Origin: an uncultured Anaerovibrio sp.
GTDB lineage: Bacteria > Bacillota > Negativicutes > Selenomonadales > Selenomonadaceae
Length of the DNA: 61,411 bases
Assembly (NCBI GenBank): GCA_934203205.1
Contig: CAKPYV010000010.1
Location: forward strand, 1 to 61,411
Reading direction: 5' to 3'
Position 1 is the first letter of the stretch. Each line of letters begins with the position of its first letter. Made by a program: the position numbers and the translations under genes. Below are positions 33,354 to 42,008 of this stretch, piece after piece. Under the pieces are notes generated by a model that did not search any database, had not been told where the DNA came from, and saw nothing but the letters and a program-made list of their open reading frames with translations.

Positions 33354-33920
33354 ATGAAAATAATAGTGGGAATTACCGGAGCCAGTGGCAGTATCTATGG
33401 ATTGAAGCTTATAGAGGTACTGAAAAATGCAGGCCATCAGGTTCATGTGGTTATATCTGACAGCGGACTGGGCGTAATACAGTACGAGTGTGATACTACC
33501 TTGGAGGATATTGCTCTGGTGGCAGACAAAATTTACAATGTGCATAATGTAGGGGCGGCTATTGCCAGTGGTTCCTTTCAGGCAGATGCTATGGTTATAG
33601 CACCCTGCTCCATGAACACCTGCGGCTGTCTGGCTAACGGTATTACCGAAAATCTTTTGACCAGAGCAGCAGATGTAATGCTTAAAGAGGGGCGGAAGCT
33701 GGTTATAGTGCCTAGAGAAGCACCTATGCATGCAGGACATTTGGAAAACCTGTTGAAGCTAAGCCGTATGGGCGCAACTATTATACCAGCCAGCCCTGGC
33801 TTCTACCATCGTCCAGACACCATTATGGATTTGGTCAATATGCTGGTAGGCAAGATTTGCGATAACCTGGGGGTAAAAACCAATCTATTCCAGCGCTGGG
33901 ACGGCAGTATGCAAAAGTAA
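33354..33920 (+). CDS. ubiX: Flavin prenyltransferase UbiX
   Basis: Makes prenylated FMN, the cofactor of UbiD-type decarboxylases, from FMN and dimethylallyl phosphate. The 188-residue protein has the flavodoxin-like start IIVGITGASGSIYGLKL, ASGSFQADAMVIAPCSMNT near residue 75, LTRAADVMLKEGRKLVIVPRE near 102 and PASPGFYHRP near 145. No ubiD gene is in the window. It is the last housekeeping gene before the CRISPR-Cas locus and no terminator separates them. Confidence 0.95.
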   Translation: MKIIVGITGASGSIYGLKLIEVLKNAGHQVHVVISDSGLGVIQYECDTTLEDIALVADKIYNVHNVGAAIASGSFQADAMVIAPCSMNTCGCLANGITENLLTRAADVMLKEGRKLVIVPREAPMHAGHLENLLKLSRMGATIIPASPGFYHRPDTIMDLVNMLVGKICDNLGVKTNLFQRWDGSMQK

Positions 33921-33985
33921 AAGCAGAATATTTTACAGGGATTGTGTCTAAATGCTGATATATATGAAGTAATATGGTGGTAGCT

Positions 33986-36448
33986 ATGGAAGAAATAAAA
34001 AGAAGAATTATTTTAGCAGGACTTTTGCATGATATTGGCAAGCTGGTATACAGGGCCAAAAGAATGCCGGAAAATCATTCTAATCTAGGGGTTGAATTTC
34101 TTAGTGAATACATGGAGAAGGGGGAGGATATCCTGCGAGCTGTAAAATATCATCATAGTACAGCTTTGTGCAATGCTAATTTACAGGCCGATGATATCAG
34201 CTATCTTATTTATGAGGGTGACAATATTGCTTCTGGTAGTGATAGACGAGCTAACGAGAGTAGTGAAAGTGGCTTTAACATAGAGGCTCCACTAGAATCT
34301 GTATTTAATGTTTTTGCTGGAAATGATAAAAGCAAAAAGGGATTCTATCTTCGTGGACTTTTGGAGGATGATGCTAAAATGCTTTATCCAGCAGAACTCC
34401 AATCAATTAAGGCCCCTACGGAAAAATATCAAGAGCTGCTGAATACGCTTGTAAGTAATTTTCGTCAAAAATCCGTCGATAATATGGAGCCAAATGAATT
34501 ACTGCAAATTTTAGAGGCAATAGGTAGTTATATTCCTTCAAGCACGGCTAAAGGAGAAGTGGCAGATATATCATTATATGACCATATGAAATTGACAGCA
34601 GCCTTAGCTATTTGTCTATATGATTATTTGCATTCCAAGGGTATACACGATTACAAGTCCTACTGCTACGGAACAAAGCAAAAGGAATTGAGGAAGGAAA
34701 ATACTTATTTATTGGTATCCGGTGATATATCGGGGATACAGGATTTTATCTATACAATTCCATCCAAGGGAGCTTTGAAAAGTCTTAGAGGACGATCCTT
34801 TTATTTAGAATTGTTGATGGAAAATGTTATTGATGAGTTGCTGGAACGACTAGATTTAAATAGGTGTAATCTTATCTATAACGGAGGCGGTAATTTTTAT
34901 CTGTTATTGCCTAACACAAGTCAAGTGTTGGCAGAATTAGAAAATGTACAAAATATTATCAATCAATGGTTTTTGGAAAAATTTGGTACAAGATTATATA
35001 TAGCTATAGGCTGGGCTCCTTGTGCAGCCAACGATTTTATGGTTAACAGCGGTAATGCTTTGGGTAGCATTTATAGCAAAGCTAGAAGTATGATAGCTGT
35101 ACAAAAGCATAGAAGATACAATGCCTATCAGTTGGGGCAGTTATTTCAGCCTCATAGCCAGATAAATGCCGTTAAGGATGGTGCTCGGGAATGTAGTATT
35201 TGTCATACATCATCAACAAATTTATCTTTATATGGCGATGCAGAAAAAACATGGGCTTGTGATATGTGCTGTAGTCTGCGAAATTTGGGAGAAGAACTGC
35301 TTAAGTATGATGTATTGGTAGTGCTGGATAAAATGCCAGATACTAAGCAAAAATGTGTAGAATTGCCTTCATTGCAGGGAAAAAGATATTTGATGGCTAT
35401 AGCAGAGAAAGAAGTCTCGCAATTATCCAATATAAAAAGAATTTATGTCAAGAATCTCATATATACAGGACAGCAAATGGCTACTCGGCTGTGGATGGGA
35501 GACTATATTACGGTATCAGGTACTCATACTATGGAGCTAGAAGAATTGGCCAAGCTGGCAGGGGGCGACAAACAGGCTTCAGGTATAGACCGTTTAGGAG
35601 TTATGCGGGCTGATGTGGATAATTTGGGTGCTGCTTTTATGGCAGGCTTTCCTGAGCAATATGCCACACTAGGTCGTAGTGCTGCTTTAAGCAGGCAGCT
35701 TTCCTTGTTCTTCAAAAGATATATAAATAATCTTTGTGGCGGTGAGATAAATGGTATGAATGAGAATGAATACCACAAATTTGCTATTTTTGCAGTTCAG
35801 CCTCATAAACAGAGAAATGTGCATATTATATATTCTGGCGGAGATGATATGTTTATTGTAGGCGCTTGGGATGATTTATTGGAATTATCAGTGGATATCC
35901 GAGAAGCATTTAGGCGTTTTACCAATAACAAGCTAAGTTTTTCTGCTGGTATAGGCATATTTGACAGTAAGTGTCCTATTTCAGAAATGGCACGGGGAAC
36001 GGGGCTATTGGAGAGTACAGCTAAGGACAATCCGGGCAAGGATAGTATTGCTATGTTTGGTATCCCATCTGCTGAAAGTCATGCCAGCTATACAACCGCC
36101 AGTTATGGGTGGGAGGAGTTTGTTCAGCAGGTATGCGGAGAAAAATTAACATTCTGTCAGCAATATTTGGGATATGCTGGGAATGAAGCTGTGGATAGAT
36201 TGCCAGCAGGTAAAGGTGTGCTTTACAGGATGCTGAACTTGTTGAATGAATCCAGAGACAATATTAATTTAGCAAGATTTGCCTATATGCTAGGTCGAAT
36301 GGAGCCGCCAAAGGATTCACCAGCCTATGATAGTTATGCAAAAGTTAGAGAAAAACTCTATGGATGGTATCAGGATAAAGCGGACAGAAAGCAATTAATG
36401 ACAGCTTTGGAATTGATTATCTATCGCATACGGGAAAAGGGGGAATAA
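33986..36448 (+). CDS. csm1: CRISPR type III-A Cas10/Csm1
   Basis: Large subunit of the Csm interference complex, 820 residues. It degrades DNA through its HD domain and makes cyclic oligoadenylates through its Palm domain when the complex binds target RNA. The HD motif is at residues 15-16 (LLHDIGKL). The zinc finger is C403-x2-C406...C425-x2-C428, and the cyclase motif GGDD is at 618-621 (YSGGDDMF). GDISGIQDFIYTIPSKGA marks the first Palm domain. ATG 33986 follows GGTGG by five bases. All catalytic motifs are intact, so target-activated signalling is predicted. Confidence 0.97.
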   Translation: MEEIKRRIILAGLLHDIGKLVYRAKRMPENHSNLGVEFLSEYMEKGEDILRAVKYHHSTALCNANLQADDISYLIYEGDNIASGSDRRANESSESGFNIEAPLESVFNVFAGNDKSKKGFYLRGLLEDDAKMLYPAELQSIKAPTEKYQELLNTLVSNFRQKSVDNMEPNELLQILEAIGSYIPSSTAKGEVADISLYDHMKLTAALAICLYDYLHSKGIHDYKSYCYGTKQKELRKENTYLLVSGDISGIQDFIYTIPSKGALKSLRGRSFYLELLMENVIDELLERLDLNRCNLIYNGGGNFYLLLPNTSQVLAELENVQNIINQWFLEKFGTRLYIAIGWAPCAANDFMVNSGNALGSIYSKARSMIAVQKHRRYNAYQLGQLFQPHSQINAVKDGARECSICHTSSTNLSLYGDAEKTWACDMCCSLRNLGEELLKYDVLVVLDKMPDTKQKCVELPSLQGKRYLMAIAEKEVSQLSNIKRIYVKNLIYTGQQMATRLWMGDYITVSGTHTMELEELAKLAGGDKQASGIDRLGVMRADVDNLGAAFMAGFPEQYATLGRSAALSRQLSLFFKRYINNLCGGEINGMNENEYHKFAIFAVQPHKQRNVHIIYSGGDDMFIVGAWDDLLELSVDIREAFRRFTNNKLSFSAGIGIFDSKCPISEMARGTGLLESTAKDNPGKDSIAMFGIPSAESHASYTTASYGWEEFVQQVCGEKLTFCQQYLGYAGNEAVDRLPAGKGVLYRMLNLLNESRDNINLARFAYMLGRMEPPKDSPAYDSYAKVREKLYGWYQDKADRKQLMTALELIIYRIREKGE

Positions 36449-36454
36449 TTTTTT

Positions 36455-36853
36455 ATGGAAAATAAGGATATAGTGCGAAAAGCAGAAAATGTAATAAATT
36501 TATTAAAACGCCCAAATAGAAGGGGAGATTTGGTAATCACCCTGAAAACAAATCAGATAAGGAAGTTTTTGACAGCAGTAAATATTACGGCTAATAAGGT
36601 GTCAATATATCGTTCTAAGTATCCGCAAAACAAACAGTTATCAGATGAATTGGCAGATGAAATACGGTATTTGCAGGTTAAATTAGTTTATCAGGCAGGT
36701 CGTGATAAAGTAGTTAAGGATTTTATAGATAAGGCAGAATTATTGACATTGGTCAAAGGAATCGGTAATAGTATTGTCAAATTTGAGGAATTTTGTCGAT
36801 ATGTAGAAGCCCTGGTGGCTTATCATAAGTATTATGGAGGTAAGGATGCATGA
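36455..36853 (+). CDS. csm2: CRISPR type III-A Csm2
   Basis: Small helical subunit of the Csm complex (132 residues) that lines the crRNA-target duplex. Basic residues are spread over the helices, and VKFEEFCRYVEALVAYHKYYGG closes the protein, as in other Csm2 proteins. It lies six bases after csm1 and overlaps csm3 by four bases. Confidence 0.92.
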   Translation: MENKDIVRKAENVINLLKRPNRRGDLVITLKTNQIRKFLTAVNITANKVSIYRSKYPQNKQLSDELADEIRYLQVKLVYQAGRDKVVKDFIDKAELLTLVKGIGNSIVKFEEFCRYVEALVAYHKYYGGKDA

Positions 36854-37566
36854 GTAAGGAAAATCGTATTAGGTCTCTTAAAGGCAAGATTAAGATTTCT
36901 GCTGTTCTGAAGCTGGAAACAGGACTGCATATAGGTTCCTCTAATGATTTTGCACCTATAGGTGCGGTGGATAGCCCTTTCATTCGTGATCCTTATACCA
37001 AACAGCCTATTATACCGGGCAGTTCCATAAAGGGAAAAATTAGGACTCTGTTAGCACGCAGTATGTCTAATTCAGAATGGCTGAATGACATAGATCAGGA
37101 TTGTGAAAAAATCAAAAATCTTTTTGGCACAGCAGAAAAAAATGCCCCAAGAGCATCAAGATTACAATTTTCGGATCTTGCTATTACGGCAGCAAGCTTG
37201 GAGAATCTGGAAGCCATGGATTTGGATACTTATATTGGTGAGATAAAATTTGAAAATTCAATTAATAGAATCACGGCTATAGCAAATCCTAGGCAGATAG
37301 AAAGGGTTCCAGCAGGTACGGAATTTTCTTTTAGTGTTGTATATAATGTTGAAGATGAAGAAAGCATAAAGGAAGATATTCAGTTGTTAGCAGACGGTAT
37401 CAATCTGTTACAGTTAGATTATTTAGGTGGTCATGGCTCTAGAGGCTACGGACGAGTGTCATTCCGAGATTTTGCTGTGGAAGCATTTTCTCTGGATAGA
37501 GATTATGGGAAGCAGCTTGCCGATATGACTCAGGAATTAACAACTATCTTAGAAGGATGCTGTTGA
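36850..37566 (+). CDS. csm3: CRISPR type III-A Csm3, backbone and target-RNA cleavage
   Basis: RAMP protein forming the filament of the Csm complex and cutting target RNA at six-base intervals. The 238-residue protein has GLHIGSSNDF near residue 25. The catalytic aspartate is expected at Asp41 in GAVDSPFIRD, equivalent to Asp32 of staphylococcal Csm3. PIIPGSSIKGKIRTLLA follows, and the glycine-rich loop is GGHGSRGYGRV near 195. Target RNA cutting should be active. Confidence 0.96.
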   Translation: MSKENRIRSLKGKIKISAVLKLETGLHIGSSNDFAPIGAVDSPFIRDPYTKQPIIPGSSIKGKIRTLLARSMSNSEWLNDIDQDCEKIKNLFGTAEKNAPRASRLQFSDLAITAASLENLEAMDLDTYIGEIKFENSINRITAIANPRQIERVPAGTEFSFSVVYNVEDEESIKEDIQLLADGINLLQLDYLGGHGSRGYGRVSFRDFAVEAFSLDRDYGKQLADMTQELTTILEGCC

Positions 37567-37568
37567 AT

Positions 37569-38561
37569 ATGGGGTATTATCTTTATCAATTGGCCTTTGA
37601 TGGCCCAATACATTTTGGTGATTCGTCTCAGGGAGGCGGTCTGGAAAGAACAAGTTGGGAATATCCGGCAGATAGATTATTTAGCAGCCTTTGCTGTGAG
37701 TTGGCTCAGCAGGGGTATCAGGGCAGGTTGGCAGAACTTGTCAATCTGGTAAAACAAGGAGAGTTTCAGCTATCTGACTTGTTTCCTTATCAGCTTGGAG
37801 AAAAGGAAGAATTGGAATTATTTTTGCCGGTGCCCTATATTTATGTAATAAGGCAGGAGCAATATAAGTCCCTTAATATGGAAGAGGCGCGTAGGTTTTC
37901 GGCCATACGCAAGAAAACCAAGAAAATGTCTTTTTGCCGTATATCAGAGTTGTCTGAATGTTGTAGGTGCATTAGGCAAGGAGAAATGTTTCAGCCTCAA
38001 TGGCAGCCTAAATTAGGGGAGACTGTGATTAATGAAAGAGTGAATTGCCGTGGAGAGCAATCCTTGCCCTATTATGTAGCAGGCAATGTTTTTGCTCAAG
38101 GAACTGGTCTCTATCTGCTGGTAAAAATGCCAGAGGAATGGGAAGATTTCTTTAGCAGATTGTTGCAATCTCTTGGTATGTCAGGCATTGGAGGTAAGAA
38201 AAGCAGCGGTTATGGAGCATTTCATTTGGATGATGATAGCTTGAATTTGGCAGAAGCTGCAGATTTTTATCAGGATACTCAAATATTGCTGGAAATGCTG
38301 ACAGGGGATAGTGGCAAATATATGAGTATATCTTCTTTGATACCAGAGGAGCAGGATATAGAGTCACTGCAGGAGGGAAGCTATAGATTGGGGAAATCCA
38401 GTGGATTTACAGATGGTATCAAGAGAAATAGTGTTTATATGGTCAAGTCTGGAGCTTGTCTAAATAAGGCTGCAGAGGGAGCGTTAATGAAGGTTGGCGT
38501 ATCAGAGGGACACGATATTTTGCGATATGGCAAGGGAATGTATGTGAGGTTGAATCTATGA
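37569..38561 (+). CDS. csm4: CRISPR type III-A Csm4
   Basis: RAMP subunit that holds the 5' handle of the crRNA and contacts Cas10. About 330 residues. HFGDSSQGGGLERTSWEYPADRLFSSL lies near the start in two conserved blocks, and the RAMP glycine-rich segment GMSGIGGKKSSGYGAF is near residue 200. ATG 37569 is preferred; ATG 37557 would overlap csm3 by ten bases and add four residues. It overlaps csm5 by four bases. Confidence 0.93.
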   Translation: MGYYLYQLAFDGPIHFGDSSQGGGLERTSWEYPADRLFSSLCCELAQQGYQGRLAELVNLVKQGEFQLSDLFPYQLGEKEELELFLPVPYIYVIRQEQYKSLNMEEARRFSAIRKKTKKMSFCRISELSECCRCIRQGEMFQPQWQPKLGETVINERVNCRGEQSLPYYVAGNVFAQGTGLYLLVKMPEEWEDFFSRLLQSLGMSGIGGKKSSGYGAFHLDDDSLNLAEAADFYQDTQILLEMLTGDSGKYMSISSLIPEEQDIESLQEGSYRLGKSSGFTDGIKRNSVYMVKSGACLNKAAEGALMKVGVSEGHDILRYGKGMYVRLNL

Positions 38562-39706
38562 AGGATTTTATAGATAGCAGGGAATACAGGCTTACTTGTA
38601 TATCACCTGTACACATAGGCAGTGGAGAAACATTCAAAGCCTTTGAATATCTCTATGATAGAAAAAATAAAAAGGTTGGCTTTATTCAGGAGGAAAAATG
38701 GCAAAAAATGCTGCTGAGGCATAATTTACTGCAGGATTTTCTTGCTTTGCTGAAGAATACAAAGTCAGGGTATGCAAATTTATTGGAATGGTTGCGAAGA
38801 CATAGTGTGCCCGAAAAAGAAATCTGGGATACTGTTAAGAGAACAGCATTGAACAAGTCTGATGTGTCTGATAGCAAAAATACCCTAAATGATATTTGTG
38901 TTGCTTCTTCTCTAGCAGATGGTTCTCTATATATTCCTGGTAGCAGTATCAAGGGAGCCTTGCGGACAGGAATTCTTTATAGTATATTGCAGCGTAAAAA
39001 TCTAGGGGAACAGTTGGCAGGGAAAATTTCTTATATTATGGAGAATGGTAATATTAAAAAGGAATTGTCCAATTTAGTAACGAAAGAAGAAAAACATCTG
39101 TTGACTTGCAGAAGGCCTGTAGAAGGAAAAGACGATGTTTTGCTCAAAGTGCTTTCTGGGTTAGTAGTAGGCGATGCTCATCTGCTGAAGCCAGCCAATT
39201 CTGTGATTTTGCAAAAGGTCGATGTAAGTACAGGAACAGCTAAAAATGGGTATCATATGTCTGAGCATCCTATATCTTTGTTTAGGGAATGTATTCCGGC
39301 AGGGGCAGAATTTTCCCTGCGTATATCCCTAGACAAAAAATTGCTGTCATATTGTAAGCTTGGTTCCCTACAAGAAATTTTGGCATATTGCAGGGAGTAT
39401 ATGCAACAGGGGTTGGCGCTTCAGCAACAAGTATTTGGAGCTTTCTATAAAGGAGCTTTTAAGGAGGCTCAGCAGGCGGATTTTTCCCTGGGCGGTGGCA
39501 CAGGATTCCTGCAAAAAAGCATTTGGTATAGTTTGTTTTCTGATGAAAGACAGGCCGAATGGTATCTAAAACAACTTTTAGATTGCAGTTTTAGGAAACA
39601 TGACCATAGCCATCAGGACAGAAAAATTTCTCCTCGTACCTTGAAGCTGGCTGTTACAGGTAGTCAAAAGCAGATCATGGGCTTGTGCCGTATGGAGGAG
39701 ATATAA
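38558..39706 (+). CDS. csm5: CRISPR type III-A Csm5
   Basis: RAMP subunit capping the Csm3 filament at the 3' end of the crRNA and needed for crRNA maturation. Of 382 residues, the first RAMP half begins YRLTCISPVHIGSGETF. LYIPGSSIKGALRTGIL is near residue 130 and a Gly-rich segment (FSLGGGTGFLQKSIW) near 310. The gene is followed, with a one-base gap, by cas6. Confidence 0.94.
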   Translation: MKDFIDSREYRLTCISPVHIGSGETFKAFEYLYDRKNKKVGFIQEEKWQKMLLRHNLLQDFLALLKNTKSGYANLLEWLRRHSVPEKEIWDTVKRTALNKSDVSDSKNTLNDICVASSLADGSLYIPGSSIKGALRTGILYSILQRKNLGEQLAGKISYIMENGNIKKELSNLVTKEEKHLLTCRRPVEGKDDVLLKVLSGLVVGDAHLLKPANSVILQKVDVSTGTAKNGYHMSEHPISLFRECIPAGAEFSLRISLDKKLLSYCKLGSLQEILAYCREYMQQGLALQQQVFGAFYKGAFKEAQQADFSLGGGTGFLQKSIWYSLFSDERQAEWYLKQLLDCSFRKHDHSHQDRKISPRTLKLAVTGSQKQIMGLCRMEEI

Positions 39707-39707
39707 G

Positions 39708-40490
39708 GTGTCAGATTTGCATCAGATTGAACTGGCTTTGAGATTGCCTGAGGGGTTGAAGATTCATTCCTCTATGGGTTCAGTATTTCATGGCATGATG
39801 ATGGATGTTTTGGGGCAGGAGGTTGCACAATGGCTCCATGAGGAAAACTCCTGCCGCCCCTTTAGTCAATGTGTATATTATAATCGAGATCTAAATGTAC
39901 CAGTATGGCGGTTGTCTAGCTTGACTCAATCAGCTGATGAGAGGATAGTTATGCCTATTTATCAACTGATTGGCAAGGAAGTATTTTTAAAACAAAAGAA
40001 AATATCAGTAGAATTGTTGGAGGTGGTACAGGAAAGAAAGTGTAGCTATCAGGAGCTGATGGATAGAATTTTTCTGGAGCAGGAGCATCTAAATGGTGGC
40101 CGGTTGGAGTTTATTAGCACAGGCAGTTTTAAAAGAGAGGGGCAGTATGTAATTTTGCCGGAACTGTATCTGATATTTCAAAGCCTTATACAGAGGTGGA
40201 ATAGCTGCTGTGCCAAGGCTGCTATTATGTCTGAGGATTTAGAACATCAACTGGCAGACCATTGTCATATTAGTCGCTATAATCTTCGCTCACAAAAATA
40301 TTCTGTAAATGGTAGCAATATTTATGGTTTTTGTGGTAATATGGATTTAAGATTTTCTGGTAATGATATGGTAAGACGGCTTATGGAGCTGCTCTTATGC
40401 TATGCAGGTTTTGCTGGCATAGGTGTAAAAACTGCTTTGGGAATGGGAGCAGTGGAGTATGTGGAGCGAAATCCCCGCCGTTGCCCATGA
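39708..40490 (+). CDS. cas6: CRISPR-associated endoribonuclease Cas6
   Basis: Cleaves the repeat part of the precursor RNA to leave an eight-base 5' handle. 260 residues; the C-terminal RAMP glycine-rich loop GFAGIGVKTALGMGAVEY is near residue 237. A His28-equivalent may lie in KIHSSMGSVFHG. The start is GTG one base after the csm5 stop; AAGG lies too close to be a good ribosome site, so coupling is probable. The array repeats end in ACGGAAAC, the form expected for this class of handle. Confidence 0.9.
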   Translation: MSDLHQIELALRLPEGLKIHSSMGSVFHGMMMDVLGQEVAQWLHEENSCRPFSQCVYYNRDLNVPVWRLSSLTQSADERIVMPIYQLIGKEVFLKQKKISVELLEVVQERKCSYQELMDRIFLEQEHLNGGRLEFISTGSFKREGQYVILPELYLIFQSLIQRWNSCCAKAAIMSEDLEHQLADHCHISRYNLRSQKYSVNGSNIYGFCGNMDLRFSGNDMVRRLMELLLCYAGFAGIGVKTALGMGAVEYVERNPRRCP

Positions 40491-40606
40491 ATATTGGGAT
40501 GTTGAGTGGTAAGGGGAAGGATGTTCCAGAATGTGTATATGAATTTGCTTTCCCCACCGCAAATAGCTATATGAGACCAGGAAATAAGCCATTATTCAGA
40601 GGTAGT
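40491..40606 (+). promoter_or_regulatory. CRISPR leader
   Basis: The 116 bases between cas6 and the first repeat. No coding capacity; an imperfect GGGGAA...TTCCCC pairing is present. Its position at the 5' side of the repeats, with the degenerate repeat at the opposite end, marks this as the leader side. Confidence 0.55.
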
Positions 40607-41535
40607 ATTAAAAATCATAATCCCCGTAAGGGGACGGAAACTATCTTTTAGGGCTTGAGCCATGTTCCAGTAGTAAACTATTAAAAATCATAATCCCCGT
40701 AAGGGGACGGAAACTATGGAAAAACTAAATACAGAACACAAGGAGAACGCAAAAATTAAGAATCACAATCCCCGTAAGGGGACGGAAACCGGGATTGCTG
40801 TACATAATACTCATAACCTCGTACATCTATTAAGAAACATAATCCCCGTAAGGGGACGGAAACTCTTTGCCGTCACACTCAATAATGCAAGTTGTTTCAG
40901 GGTATTAAGAATCACAATCCCCGTAAGGGGACGGAAACTCCAAATCTCCACCAGCTAAAGCCTTTTCAATTCTTTCGCTGATTAAAAATCACAATCCCCG
41001 TAAGGGGACGGAAACATAATCATACACCAAGTTTTCCTGCATATCTTATGTAGGAAATTAAGAATCACAATCCCCGTAAGGTGACGGAAACTCAGCATCA
41101 TTATACATTTCAATAAATGCAGGGATAGAATAATTAAAAATCACAATCCCCGTAAGGGGACGGAGAAACATCTGGTTTGTCATAATAACTTCCTCCTCTA
41201 AATATATAATTAAGAATCATAATCCTCGTAAGGGGACGGAAACTCCAATTACTCATAGACTTATCAGTAGCAGTTACATAATATTAAGAATCACAATCCC
41301 CGTAAGGGGACGGAAACTGTTATCTCTGCAAGAGCCATAATTGCCGTCATCGTTTAAGAATCATAATCCCCGTAAGGGGACGGAAACATTCTTTGCTAAA
41401 GAGTGCGGAATCAAAGATTGTAGTAGGCTTATTAAGAATCATAATCCCCGTAAGGTGACGGAAACTATTAATCATTTTGATTTATATCTTATTTGAAATT
41501 TAATTAAAAATCACAATCCCCGTAAGGGGACGGAA
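40607..41535 (+). CRISPR. CRISPR array, 13 repeats and 12 spacers
   Basis: Repeats of 35 bases start at 40607, 40680, 40755, 40829, 40904, 40981, 41057, 41133, 41209, 41283, 41353, 41431 and 41503. The consensus carries ATTAAGAATCACAATCC then CCGTAAGGGGACGGAAAC, with a CCCC/GGGG mini-hairpin. Spacers are 36-43 bases and all differ. Repeat position 6 is A or G and position 12 is T or C. Single copies have CCTCG, GGTGACGG (twice), GGAGAAAC or a first-base change. The last repeat ends GGAATA instead of GGAAAC. The crRNA 5' handle should be ACGGAAAC, so transcription is rightward. Confidence 0.97.
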
Positions 41536-41566
41536 TAGTATATTTTTGTATGAACGGAGAATGTCT

Positions 41567-41930
41567 ATGAGTTATGTGTATTTGACAGAAGAAAATGTTA
41601 AATTACAGAAAAAAGGCGGCCGTTATTTGGTAGGCTGCAATCTGGAAGTAGTTATGGATATTCCTGAAGAAACTTTGGAGGACTTAGTTCTTATAGGTCG
41701 TATTCAAGTTTCGGCCGAAGCTATGGTAAGTCTGTAACAAGTACAGTTGAAAAAATCACCATCCTGCTCTTGCTTCAGATTTAATGGAAGAATGGCGGGC
41801 GGTGATTGTAGATTCAATGGTTTTAGGATTGATTAGTCATAATGAAATAAAACCAGAACATTTTTATTCCAAAGATGATAAGCCAGGGATATATTTAAAT
41901 AGGGAAGGTAGATTGGGGAACGGGAGATAA
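41567..41930 (+). pseudogene. cas1: cas1 remnant (N-terminal and central pieces)
   Basis: From ATG 41567, eight bases after GGAG, the frame reads MSYVYLTEENVKLQKKGGRY and continues to GRIQVSAEAMVSL, the N-terminal domain of Cas1, stopping at 41737 after 56 codons. In another frame, from about 41754, follow NHHPALASDLMEEWRAVIVD and SMVLGLISHNEIKPEHF, the conserved C-terminal catalytic part with the metal-ligand histidine and acidic residue region, ending at 41930. Well over 100 central residues and the C-terminus are missing. It cannot make an active integrase. Confidence 0.8.
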
Positions 41931-41958
41931 GCATATTGAAGATGTAATTGTATTTTAA
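41911..41958 (+). pseudogene. cas2: Possible cas2 tail
   Basis: Overlapping the end of the cas1 remnant in a different frame, DWGTGDKHIEDVIVF followed by TAA resembles the C-terminal end of Cas2 proteins, which finish with a short beta-strand of this type. The match is short, so the call rests on position (after cas1) as much as on sequence. Confidence 0.35.
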
Positions 41959-42008
41959 ATGAGCTTGAATTTTAATTAAAATAATTTGAGATAGTGGAGT
42001 GTGAATAT

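Noticed and set aside
40397..40958. Open frames running through the end of cas6 and the CRISPR repeats
   Set aside because: The repeated motif NHNPRKGTET is simply the repeat sequence translated; spacers give unrelated residues. No gene.
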